Shown here: positions 43,992-51,815 of the stretch, one piece after another
How positions within the stretch are numbered: the first letter of the stretch is position 1
How the letters are laid out: every line of letters starts with the position of its first letter
NCBI RefSeq assembly: GCF_000187895.1
Contig: NZ_DS990134.1
Location: 124,001-188,000, forward strand
Direction: 5' to 3'
Origin: Phocaeicola plebeius DSM 17135
GTDB taxonomy: Bacteria > Bacteroidota > Bacteroidia > Bacteroidales > Bacteroidaceae
Length of the DNA: 64,000 nucleotides
Made by a program: the position numbers and the translations under genes
The notes under the pieces: generated by a model
What the model was told of the DNA's origin: nothing
The model's database searches: none
The model's input: only the letters and a program-made list of their open reading frames with translations

Positions 43992-45188
43992 TTAAAAAAT
44001 TTCAGGGTTGTTTTTGTATTTCAGATAAGTGTCAATGTCTTTGTCACCTCTTCCCGACACGGTCAGCACCACGATGTCCGAGGGCTGGAACTTCACTTTC
44101 TCCAGTGCTCCTAAGGCATGGGCCGACTCCAGTGCCGGAATGATGCCTTCCAGTCGTGTCAGTTCGAAGGCAGCCCGCAGGGCTTCATCGTCATTGACTG
44201 CCAGCACGGTAGCTCTTTTCTGTGCGGCTAAGTTGGCATGCATGGGACCGATGCCGGGGTAATCCAGTCCGGCCGAAACGGAATACGGTTCCAGGATCTG
44301 TCCGTCCTCGTCCTGCATGACCAGGGTTTTGGAACCATGAATGATGCCCAGCCGGCCCAGCTGGATGGTAGCAGCCGACAATCCCGTTTCCACTCCCTTT
44401 CCTCCGGCTTCCGCTAAGATAATTTTCACCCGTTCATCGTCCAGGTAGTGATAGATGGTTCCGGCAGCATTGCTTCCTCCTCCCACGCAGGCCATCAGGT
44501 AGTCCGGATAGTCACGTCCTTCGTGTTCCATCAGTTGCTTTTTGATTTCTTTGCTGATGACCGACTGCAAGCGGGCTACCATGTCGGGGTAAGGATGAGG
44601 CCCCACCGTGGAACCAATCACATAGTATGTGTCCGCCGGATGGCAGCACCAGTCGCGTATGGCTTCGTTGGTAGCATCCTTCAGGGTCATGTTGCCCGAA
44701 GTCACGGCTTCCACTCTGGCCCCCAGCATCTGCATGCGTTCCACGTTTACCCGTTGCCGTTCTACGTCGGTCTTTCCCATGTAGACCACACATTCCATTC
44801 CCATCAGGGCACATACCGTAGCCGTGGCCACTCCGTGCTGTCCGGCTCCTGTTTCGGCGATAATGCGTTTCTTGCCCATTCTCCGAGCCAGAAGTACCTG
44901 ACCGATGGCGTTGTTGATTTTGTGCGCTCCCGTATGGTTCAGGTCCTCCCGTTTCAGGTAAATCTTGCATCCGTATTTTTCTGACAAGCGTTGAGCAAGG
45001 TAAAGTGGTGAAGGACGTCCTACGTAGTCCTTGAGTAACGCATTATATTCTTTCTGGAATCCTTCATCTGCCAGCACCTTGCGGTAGGCATTGCGTAATT
45101 CTTCCACACAGCGATGGAGAATTTCCGGTATGTAGGCTCCACCAAAATCTCCATAAAATCCTTCCTGGTTTACTTGATAAGTTTTCAT
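43992..45188 (-). CDS. trpB: Tryptophan synthase beta subunit
   Basis: About 398 residues from the ATG at 45188. The in-frame GTG/ATG further upstream at about 45218 would lie within the attenuator hairpin. TrpB signatures: [19 protein letters not shown], the PLP lysine in [32 protein letters not shown] (phosphate loop) and [10 protein letters not shown]. It condenses indole and serine. Unusually compared with enteric operons, trpB is the first gene, an order (B-E-G-D-C-F-A) known from Bacteroidetes. Confidence 0.97.
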   Translation of the reverse strand: MKTYQVNQEGFYGDFGGAYIPEILHRCVEELRNAYRKVLADEGFQKEYNALLKDYVGRPSPLYLAQRLSEKYGCKIYLKREDLNHTGAHKINNAIGQVLLARRMGKKRIIAETGAGQHGVATATVCALMGMECVVYMGKTDVERQRVNVERMQMLGARVEAVTSGNMTLKDATNEAIRDWCCHPADTYYVIGSTVGPHPYPDMVARLQSVISKEIKKQLMEHEGRDYPDYLMACVGGGSNAAGTIYHYLDDERVKIILAEAGGKGVETGLSAATIQLGRLGIIHGSKTLVMQDEDGQILEPYSVSAGLDYPGIGPMHANLAAQKRATVLAVNDDEALRAAFELTRLEGIIPALESAHALGALEKVKFQPSDIVVLTVSGRGDKDIDTYLKYKNNPEIF

Positions 45189-45220
45189 GAGTGTACTTGT
45201 ATTAGGGGTGAAAAACAAAA

Positions 45221-45248
45221 AGGGCCGTCGTAAAGTTACGACAGCCCT
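45221..45248 (-). terminator. trp attenuator terminator
   Basis: On the minus strand GGGCTGTCGTAA and TTACGACGGCCC form a 12-13 bp stem with one U-G pair and a 3-nt loop, followed by TTTTTGTTTTTC. It lies between the leader peptide and trpB, 33 bp upstream of the trpB ATG. Confidence 0.92.
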
Positions 45249-45295
45249 TCTGTGATACTATTACTATTGAGGTATATACATGCGACTGAGTTCCC

Positions 45296-45358
45296 TTACG
45301 ACCTTTGGAGTTGTAAGCGGCGCCACCAGAAGAATGTATTTACCGTAGAAAGATTCAT
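45296..45358 (-). CDS. trpL: trp operon leader peptide with tandem Trp codons
   Basis: A 20-residue ORF on the minus strand, MNLSTVNTFFWWRRLQLQRS, stop TAA at 45296-45298. Two adjacent TGG codons sit at positions 11-12. It is located 37 bp downstream of the trp -7 element and upstream of the terminator hairpin, the layout of a classical ribosome-stalling attenuator. The last nine bases around the stop (GTCGTAAGG) can pair with the 3' arm of the terminator (CTTTACGAC, one G-U pair). A ribosome stalled at the Trp codons would leave this segment free to block the terminator; one that reaches the stop would cover it. Confidence 0.88.
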   Translation of the reverse strand: MNLSTVNTFFWWRRLQLQRS

Positions 45359-45394
45359 AATGTTATTTTTCTTGTTTTTTTATTGTTTCACTCG

Positions 45395-45425
45395 CAAAGG
45401 TAACCATTAATATGAAAACGCCAAA
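45395..45425 (-). promoter_or_regulatory. trp operon promoter
   Basis: Minus strand TTTG (45422-45425), a 19-bp spacer, and TACCTTTG (45395-45402): an exact match to TTTG-N19-TAnnTTTG. Transcription should begin near 45388, about 30 nt before the leader peptide ATG. Confidence 0.92.
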
Positions 45426-45454
45426 CAAATGGATGGAAATTTTTCAATTTTTCC

Positions 45455-45462
45455 TATCTTTG
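45455..45462 (+). promoter_or_regulatory. Promoter -7 element of the AlkD-like gene
   Basis: TATCTTTG, exact consensus, 33 bp upstream of the ATG at 45496. It is divergent from the trp promoter; the two -33 regions are about 10 bp apart. Confidence 0.6.
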
Positions 45463-45495
45463 TTCCACATTTTAAATCTTGCTATATAATAAGGT

Positions 45496-46206
45496 ATGGA
45501 AGAGTTTCGACTGGACGGTCTGACCGTCAAAGAACATCTGCTGATACTGGCGGAAGAGGGAAACCGCAAGTTTACCGAGGGACTTCACCCGGGGGTGGAA
45601 CATGTGTTGGGCATTCGTTTGCCGGCGTTGCGGAAACTGGCTGCAAGGATTGCCAAGGCAGACTGGGAGCGCTACTTTGACACAGCCGATGGGTTTTATA
45701 TGGAAGAACGCATGTTGCAAGGCATGGTGTTGGGATGCATCCGCCCCGACGAGGATGTGGAAGTCTATCTTCACCGTGTGACACGTTTTGTGTGGATTAT
45801 CAACAGCTGGTCGGTGTGCGATACGTTTAAGTTTGGAGGAGGAAAAGCTTTTATCCGCCGTAACGAGGCGCGGCTTTGGGAATACCTGAAAGAATGGATG
45901 AAAGCATCGGGTGAATATGAGGTACGTTTCGGCGTAGTGATGGGAATGAGTTATTTCTTGGATGAAGCTCACCTGGATGAGTACCTTTCTCTGCTCGACG
46001 GGATTCGTCATGAGGGATATTATGTGCGCATGGCTGTGGCCTGGGCACTTTCATTCTGTTTTGTCAAGTTTCCGGAACAGACCATGGCTTTTCTGCGCCA
46101 TTGCCATCTGGACGATTTTACTTTCCGTAAGACTATTCAGAAAATCGGTGAGTCTTACCGTGTGAGTGAAGACATGAAAAAGGCTGTCAAGGCATTGAAG
46201 CGCTGA
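45496..46206 (+). CDS. AlkD-like DNA alkylation repair protein
   Basis: A 236-residue all-helical HEAT-like repeat protein of the DNA alkylation repair (AlkD) family: GIRLPALRKLAARIAKADWERYF, YMEERMLQGMVLGCI, WIINSWSVCDTFKF and MRMAVAWALSFCFVKFPEQT. In AlkD enzymes the conserved Trp and Asp residues recognise alkylated bases; here the WSVCD motif is kept. It is monocistronic, divergent from trp, with a terminator overlapping its last codons. Confidence 0.87.
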   Translation: MEEFRLDGLTVKEHLLILAEEGNRKFTEGLHPGVEHVLGIRLPALRKLAARIAKADWERYFDTADGFYMEERMLQGMVLGCIRPDEDVEVYLHRVTRFVWIINSWSVCDTFKFGGGKAFIRRNEARLWEYLKEWMKASGEYEVRFGVVMGMSYFLDEAHLDEYLSLLDGIRHEGYYVRMAVAWALSFCFVKFPEQTMAFLRHCHLDDFTFRKTIQKIGESYRVSEDMKKAVKALKR

Positions 46207-46214
46207 CAGCCTTT
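46179..46214 (+). terminator. Terminator overlapping the end of the AlkD-like gene
   Basis: AAAGGCTGTCA (46179-46189) pairs with TGACAGCCTTT (46204-46214), 11 bp perfect, 14-nt loop; the right arm includes the TGA stop. It may work in both directions between the convergent AlkD-like and prmA genes. Confidence 0.75.
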
Positions 46215-46235
46215 GCTGTTATTTAGACAGCTTGC

Positions 46236-47081
46236 TTATTTCATGATAAATTTCACGGCAGCCCAGTTGTGCTTTTCGCGGTGATGCACGTATTCCATGC
46301 CCAGACTCTCTGCTTTTTCGCGCAGCACCGGAATGTCTTCCGTATAGAATCCGCTGATGTACAGTTCCGAACCTTTCTTCATGCAAGCCGCATAAGCCGG
46401 CATGTCCTGCAGCAGAATGTTGCGGTTGATATTGGCTATCACTACATCAAAAGGTTCCCGTCCGTTCAGCAGGGAAGCATCTCCCAGTTCTACGGTGATA
46501 TTGGAAATGCCGTTCAGGGCAATGTTGTCGCGCGAGTTGTTCACACACCAGTCGTCAATGTCGATGGCAGTCACCTTACCGGCTCCTCTCATGCTGGCCA
46601 GAATGGCCAGGATAGATGTGCCGCATCCCATGTCGAGCACCGATTTGCCTTTCAGGTCAGCTTCCAGCAGTTCTCCTAAGATAGAGCTGGTGGTTTCATG
46701 GTGTCCGGTACCGAAAGCCATCTGCGGATTGATGACGATGTCGTATTCGGCCTTCGGGTAATCCTTGTGGAAGGTACTGTGAATCACGCAGCGGTTGTCG
46801 ATGACGATGGGCTGGAAGAAATTCTTCTCCCATTCCTCGTTCCAGTTCTTGTCTTCCGGCTCCGTGATGGAATAACTGATGCTTGCGCCGGGTATCGGAA
46901 AATCTTCTACCACTTGCTGGAGTGCAGCTTCGTCAAACTGGCTCTGCTGGATGTAGGCCTTCATGCCGTTTTCACATTCCACGAAACTTTCAAAACCGAT
47001 GTCGGCTGTCAGTCCCGATAATACATCTGTGATAGTTTCATTGCACGGCTGTGCGGTAAAGGTCACTTCAAAATATTTCAT
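46236..47081 (-). CDS. prmA: Ribosomal protein L11 methyltransferase
   Basis: A 281-residue SAM-dependent methyltransferase. The N-terminal 100 residues form the L11-binding domain; the Rossmann core has QMAFGTGHHETTS (PrmA hallmark), VLDMGCGTSILAI (SAM loop), VTAIDIDDWCVNN and DVVIANINRNILL. It trimethylates L11. A TACATTTG at 47110-47117 (minus) is a possible -7 element 29 bp upstream. Confidence 0.95.
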   Translation of the reverse strand: MKYFEVTFTAQPCNETITDVLSGLTADIGFESFVECENGMKAYIQQSQFDEAALQQVVEDFPIPGASISYSITEPEDKNWNEEWEKNFFQPIVIDNRCVIHSTFHKDYPKAEYDIVINPQMAFGTGHHETTSSILGELLEADLKGKSVLDMGCGTSILAILASMRGAGKVTAIDIDDWCVNNSRDNIALNGISNITVELGDASLLNGREPFDVVIANINRNILLQDMPAYAACMKKGSELYISGFYTEDIPVLREKAESLGMEYVHHREKHNWAAVKFIMK

Positions 47082-47109
47082 ACGTATGCGAGTTTAATAG
47101 AATGTCAGA

Positions 47110-47117
47110 CAAATGTA
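47110..47117 (-). promoter_or_regulatory. Candidate -7 element of prmA
   Basis: Minus strand TACATTTG, exact TAnnTTTG match, without a clear -33 element. Confidence 0.5.
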
Positions 47118-47207
47118 CGTAAAATCATTGACATTATAATGCTTGTTGGCTAACTTCTTTATGTTGCTAAAAAGTGCGTTAGTGACAGGCTTTTTTGCGG
47201 AAATATG

Positions 47208-47237
47208 TTTGTCATATTGAAAAACTCTCTAACTTTA
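47208..47237 (+). promoter_or_regulatory. Candidate promoter of the lipoprotein-PagL operon
   Basis: TTTG at 47208-47211, an 18-bp spacer and TAACTTTA at 47230-47237, one mismatch from the consensus, about 85 bp upstream of the start codon. Confidence 0.6.
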
Positions 47238-47322
47238 TGCCCAGAAAATGCTTGCTGAGGGTGGATAAATGCTCCCCGTCTGCTTGCTAGTCAACGAACC
47301 TATGAACAAGTAAATACATGTG

Positions 47323-48309
47323 ATGATGAAAAGCACATTCCGTATGCTGCAATGCGGTATTCTTGCTGTCGCGTGGCTTCTCTCCGGATGCAACAGCGAT
47401 ATTTTTGTTGACAGATTCCTGTCGTCAGAACCTTCTGTGTCCTTATCCGAAACAGAAAAAGAAGTAACTGTTTGCTTTGAAGCAGACAACTGGGACATTC
47501 TGGGTATAGAGAATATGAGAGAAGGGGTGGATGTGTCTGCCACAGATCTGGAAGGAAAAAACTCCAAATATCTTCCTTTTGAGGAAGGAGAAACCGGCAT
47601 TGTGTATTGTAAGAATACGTTCCTGGATTTTCGTATAGAAAAAAGAAACGGTAATGAGTTACATTTTATTTCCGGTGAGAACCTCTATGACCAGCCGTTT
47701 GAAACATTTGTCAGGGTGGGCAACCGTTATGAAGAGAAGGTGATTCGCGTGTCTTTTTCTCCTACCCGTAAATATCAGATAGACAGTGTGGCATACGACT
47801 GGAGTCAGTTTTCTTCCTTCGATTACATGCTGGAACCCGTAGAACAGGTGGAAGTGAATACCCTGAATGCCAGTAGCCCCGCCACATTGTATTTTTATCC
47901 TTATAAAAATTCAGCCCGTATCGTGGAGTTTTACATGCAGTATGGCGGCTGGGGAGGAGATGAAAACGATTTACGGAAGTTGCTGGGCGATGCTGCTTCC
48001 CAGGTGGAGATTCCGGATATCGTGAACGGCACACCGGGATTGTATGGCACGAAGGTCTCTTTCCGTCATCATGAACAACGGCTGGATGCGGGGCTCGACA
48101 AGGAGTTGAAGGTATCGAAAACGGTAGAGGCTGGCAAGCACGTACGTCTGGAAGTGTATAATGGAATAGAGCAGTATAACGTACCTTATAAGGCCTATCT
48201 TTCCAACTCGCTGACCGGAAAGAAGCTGGTAATTTCCGGTACGCTTTCCAGCAAGAAACCGTTTAAGTATTTAATCATTCCTATTGCAATTACTGATGAA
48301 GATAAATAG
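47323..48309 (+). CDS. Lipoprotein of unknown function
   Basis: About 328 residues; the run GTG-ATG-ATG at 47320-47328 leaves the exact start open. Signal peptide with lipobox LLSGC then NSDIFVD. The mature part is mostly predicted beta strands, with WDILGIENMREGVDV near residue 65 and a Gly-rich YGGWGGDENDL segment around 210. I do not recognise the family. It overlaps the PagL-type gene by 14 bp, so translational coupling is likely and a shared role in the outer membrane is inferred. Confidence 0.75.
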   Translation: MMKSTFRMLQCGILAVAWLLSGCNSDIFVDRFLSSEPSVSLSETEKEVTVCFEADNWDILGIENMREGVDVSATDLEGKNSKYLPFEEGETGIVYCKNTFLDFRIEKRNGNELHFISGENLYDQPFETFVRVGNRYEEKVIRVSFSPTRKYQIDSVAYDWSQFSSFDYMLEPVEQVEVNTLNASSPATLYFYPYKNSARIVEFYMQYGGWGGDENDLRKLLGDAASQVEIPDIVNGTPGLYGTKVSFRHHEQRLDAGLDKELKVSKTVEAGKHVRLEVYNGIEQYNVPYKAYLSNSLTGKKLVISGTLSSKKPFKYLIIPIAITDEDK

Positions 48310-49528
48310 ACTTGCAGTCAGACTGTGCATGTGTGCGCTTGTATTTTTCCGTGCACTTTCTCTCTATGCCGATGGCAAGGACAGCCTTTCCCGAAAAATG
48401 ATTCACATGGCAGGCATTGATGTCAAGCCGGCTTATATTTTCCCTACGCATGAGTTTTTTGCCGGAAACAATGCCACGTTTGCTCCCATCCGGAAAAATC
48501 TGTCGGTGCATTTGAAGTATGGGTTTAAGTTTGCGCCAGACTCTTATTTCGGCCGAATGTATCCTCATGCCGTACAAGGAATCGGGGTGGGGTATAACAC
48601 ATTTTTCCATTCTTCCGAATTGGGGAATCCCTGGTCTGTATATGCCTTTCAGACCTCGCGCATAGCCAGTCTTACTCCCCGGTTGTCACTGGACTATGAA
48701 TGGAATTTCGGAGCTTCCTTCGGATGGAAGAAGTTTGATGTGGAGTCGAATCCCTACAACAGAGTAGTAGGTTCCAAAATGAATGCGTACATTCACCTGA
48801 GTTTCCTGTTGAACTGGCAGCTGGATGCGCAGACGAACTTACGGGCAGGAATCGGTGCAACGCACTTTTCAAACGGGAATACCGGTTATCCCAATTCGGG
48901 AGTGAACACGCTGGGAGCCACTATCGGTCTTACACGTTATTTCGGAGGAGGATCGCGTGCTGCGCTGGCAGATGCCTCTTCCGGCCTTGTTCGGCGTCCG
49001 CCTTTCAAACCCTACGTCAGTTACGACCTTATCGTGTACGGGGCCACCCGAAAGAAAGGGGTGTTTCCGGAAGGCGGAGACCCTGTGCTAGTGCCTGGTT
49101 CGTTTGGTATCCTCGGACTGAATTTTACGCCAATGTATAATTTCAGCCGTTACTTCAGAGCTGGTGTGTCGGTCGATGCACAGTACGATGAAAGTGCCAA
49201 TATTTCCAATTACATAGCCAATAGTGTGGGGCAACCCGATACAGAGACCATCAAGTTCTATCGTCCTCCTTTCCGCGAACAGTTTGCCGTAGGGCTTTCC
49301 GTGCGGGCAGAGGTTGTGATGCCGATATTCTCTATCAATCTGGGTATCGGTCGGAATGTCATTTGCAAAGGAGCTGACACCGATTCATTCTATCAGATAC
49401 TGGCTTTGAAAACCGATATCACCAAGAATCTTTTCCTGCATGTGGGATATCAGTTGCATGACTTTAAAGACCCCAACAACCTGATGCTGGGGTTAGGGTT
49501 CCGGTTTAATGCAAAAGGAAGGGAATGA
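48296..49528 (+). CDS. PagL-like lipid A deacylase / acyloxyacyl hydrolase family outer-membrane protein
   Basis: About 410 residues from the ATG at 48296, which gives a signal peptide (residues 1-26). The mature part is a beta-barrel with alternating strands. At about residue 190 is THFSNGNTGYPNSGVN, matching the PagL active-site motif H-x-S-N-G with catalytic His190 and Ser192 and the P-N-x-G-x-N continuation. PagL removes the 3-O-acyl chain from lipid A. The protein is much longer than Pseudomonas PagL, with an extra C-terminal barrel-like half. A small hairpin overlaps its stop (49518-49538). Confidence 0.75.
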   Translation: MKINRLAVRLCMCALVFFRALSLYADGKDSLSRKMIHMAGIDVKPAYIFPTHEFFAGNNATFAPIRKNLSVHLKYGFKFAPDSYFGRMYPHAVQGIGVGYNTFFHSSELGNPWSVYAFQTSRIASLTPRLSLDYEWNFGASFGWKKFDVESNPYNRVVGSKMNAYIHLSFLLNWQLDAQTNLRAGIGATHFSNGNTGYPNSGVNTLGATIGLTRYFGGGSRAALADASSGLVRRPPFKPYVSYDLIVYGATRKKGVFPEGGDPVLVPGSFGILGLNFTPMYNFSRYFRAGVSVDAQYDESANISNYIANSVGQPDTETIKFYRPPFREQFAVGLSVRAEVVMPIFSINLGIGRNVICKGADTDSFYQILALKTDITKNLFLHVGYQLHDFKDPNNLMLGLGFRFNAKGRE

Positions 49529-49547
49529 GCATCCCTTCACTTTCTGC

Positions 49548-50156
49548 TTATTGCGCAGCTTTTAAAGCCGCTTCGTAGTCCGGTTCGTGAGAAATGTTTT
49601 CTACCAGCTGGGTATAGTTTACCTTTCCATTCTCATCTACCACGATGACTGCACGGGCCATTAAGCCTTCCAGAGGTCCGTCGGCCAGCCGGAGACCATA
49701 GTGCGTGGCAAAATCATGGCTGCGGAATACAGACAGCGGAATGACATTGTCCAGCCCTTCGGTAGAACAGAAGCGTGATTGTGCGAAGGGCAAATCCATG
49801 GACAGGCATAACACGACCGTGTTTTCCAGTCCTGCGGCCCGGGCATTGAACTGCCGTACCGACAAGGCACATGTCGGCGTATCCAGACTGGGGAAGATGT
49901 TCAGTATCACTTTCTTTCCTTTGAAATCGGATAAACTTACTTCTTTCATCTTTGCATTGACAGCACGGAAATCGGGCGCTTCTTGTCCCACCTGAATCAT
50001 TGGTCCTGAGGTATGTGCTTCTACTCCGCGACAAATCACGGTTTCACCTTTTTCACCTTGCAGGTCACTGGCTTGTGCTCCTGCAGCGGCACGAACCGGC
50101 ATCAGTCCCATCATCCATATTGCCGCCATCCACAAAATTGTACTGATTTTTTTCAT
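49548..50156 (-). CDS. tpx: Thiol peroxidase with signal peptide
   Basis: A 202-residue peroxiredoxin of the Tpx type. The peroxidatic Cys96 is in [16 protein letters not shown] and the resolving Cys130 in [11 protein letters not shown], as in Tpx. The N-terminal 25 residues ([27 protein letters not shown]) form a Sec signal peptide, so the enzyme should act in the periplasm, unlike the cytoplasmic E. coli form. It reduces hydroperoxides with thioredoxin-like donors. It is convergent with the PagL-type gene; upstream lies a 1-kb gene-poor stretch. Confidence 0.93.
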   Translation of the reverse strand: MKKISTILWMAAIWMMGLMPVRAAAGAQASDLQGEKGETVICRGVEAHTSGPMIQVGQEAPDFRAVNAKMKEVSLSDFKGKKVILNIFPSLDTPTCALSVRQFNARAAGLENTVVLCLSMDLPFAQSRFCSTEGLDNVIPLSVFRSHDFATHYGLRLADGPLEGLMARAVIVVDENGKVNYTQLVENISHEPDYEAALKAAQ

Positions 50157-50291
50157 GTTGAAATAGTAAGGGGTTAGGGCGCTAAAGATACGGATATTTT
50201 TCTATTCTGCCATACTTGCATGACTTACCTTTGCTAAAATGTTCTGTTCTCTTTCGCAAATTGTCAATATTTTTTCTAAGTTTCCAGCGCG

Positions 50292-50380
50292 AAACTGTAT
50301 GTTTTTCATGGGGAAAACGTTCGTTTTTGCGGTGAGAAACCTATGTTTTATGGTGGAGAAACATACAAGTCGCTTTTTCT
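50292..50380. repeat. Degenerate 22-bp repeat block D
   Basis: Units start with AAAC at 50292, 50315, 50337 and 50359 (spacings 23, 22, 22), with the core AAACCTATGTTTT or close variants. It resembles block C rather than A/B. The remainder of 50157-51104 is AT-rich, without a convincing gene. Confidence 0.55.
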
Positions 50381-51104
50381 TATTACATTTTATTCCATTG
50401 TTTTTTGATTTTTTACTTCGTGTTCTAAAAAATGTGTATAGTTAAGTATTGGTAACCGAATCACCAAAGAAAAGATAGCGTATAATCTCAATTTTGAATC
50501 GTTCGGTTGCTTTCTATGGGCAGTCGGGTGACAGTTACATACTGGAAAGACTGCTGCTGAAATGCGATAATAGTATTTATGCCTATGAAATCACAGAATT
50601 ACTTCGTTTGCATTAGATTGTTTCACGGTAACATGATGAGGCACAAGATTCTCAGCTGGGAGCGTATGGAGCCGTGACTGGTATTGCCATTTATGTGTTC
50701 GAAAAAGAAATGGTATTGTTTGGTTTTCTGCTTATGTTTGGCATTCGGAATATTGCTGCGAATTGTCATAACTAAGAAATATCCGATATAGTTGCTGTCT
50801 AATGCTCTTGTCAAAGAATTATATTTCTTTCGTTTGAATTTGAGTAAAAAAGAAAGTTTTTCATTGTCCTTATCATAATTTGTAAAATTGATGTATGGAT
50901 AAAAGCAGTATTTTTAGTTTTTTGTATTTCTATTAATACAGATCTTAGTATTGAAATTAAATATTTCTGTATGATAGTAAATTGTAGGATTTTATATTTC
51001 GGAGTTATTGTAAGATATTTTATTTTTTTTGAGTAGTGCTAGCAAGTTTTTAATAGTGTTATTTTATATTTTATTGATATTTTTACAATAAATAACCGTT
51101 CATT

Positions 51105-51136
51105 GTTGACGGGGTAAGTTTTATAAGCTAAATTTG
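51105..51136 (+). promoter_or_regulatory. Promoter of the fimbrial operon
   Basis: GTTG at 51105-51108, a 20-bp spacer and TAAATTTG at 51129-51136 (exact -7). It lies 82 bp upstream of the first fimbrial gene. Confidence 0.7.
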
Positions 51137-51217
51137 TAATAATAGAGCGCATATATAATAAACTAATTATATAGTATTAGTTGAAATAGATAATAAATGA
51201 GATAAATAGGGTGAATC

Positions 51218-51793
51218 ATGAAACAAATCTTACTATGTTGTATGTTGCTTATCAGTGTTTCATTGTCGGCTCAAAAATTGACTGTGAAAACGAATCTGCT
51301 TTATGATGCGACGGCTACTGTTAATTTAGGGGTGGAAGTCGGGCTGGCTCCAAAGTGGACGTTCGATTTATCTGGTAATTATAATGGATGGACATTCAGC
51401 AACAATAGGAAATGGAAACATTGGCTGGCACAGCCAGAGTTACGTTACTGGTTCTGTGAGCGTTTTAACGGTCACTTTTTAGGCTTTCATCTTGTGGGAG
51501 GAATCTACAATATTGGAAATATTGATGCCGACTTCAAGTTGTTTGACACAGATTTTGGCTCGCTGAAAGATCATCGTTATGAGGGCTGGATGGTTGGAGG
51601 CGGTATAGGCTACGGTTATCAGTGGCTGCTGTCCAAACATTGGAGTCTGGAGGCCGAAATAGGTCTCGGGTATATTTATACTCGTACTGATAAATATGAA
51701 TGTGTGCATTGTGGGGAAAAATTGAAAGATGACGAACCTCATCATTACATTGGTCCTACAAAGGTGGCTTTAAGTGTTATTTATGCGTTCTAA
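51218..51793 (+). CDS. DUF3575 family outer-membrane protein (fimbrial operon)
   Basis: A 191-residue protein with a signal peptide cleaved near LSAQK (residue 19), then TVKTNLLYDATATVNLGVEVGL, the opening of DUF3575, and alternating beta strands ending in KVALSVIYAF, a typical outer-membrane barrel terminus. Such genes start many Mfa/FimA-type fimbrial operons in Bacteroidales; their role in fimbrial assembly is not settled. The next gene begins 22 bp after its stop. Confidence 0.85.
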   Translation: MKQILLCCMLLISVSLSAQKLTVKTNLLYDATATVNLGVEVGLAPKWTFDLSGNYNGWTFSNNRKWKHWLAQPELRYWFCERFNGHFLGFHLVGGIYNIGNIDADFKLFDTDFGSLKDHRYEGWMVGGGIGYGYQWLLSKHWSLEAEIGLGYIYTRTDKYECVHCGEKLKDDEPHHYIGPTKVALSVIYAF

Positions 51794-51815
51794 AAGTTTG
51801 AGGAGACATGCTATC

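Noticed and set aside
42687..44114. 475-codon plus-strand frame opposite trpE/trpB
   Set aside because: It is antisense to two certain trp genes; the composition is typical of a shadow frame in GC-richer coding DNA.
50479..50616. Coding-like stretch (reads NRSVAFYGQSGDSYILERL...)
   Set aside because: 46 open codons without an ATG or recognisable family; possibly a gene remnant in the left flank of the fimbrial island, but not supportable as a gene.
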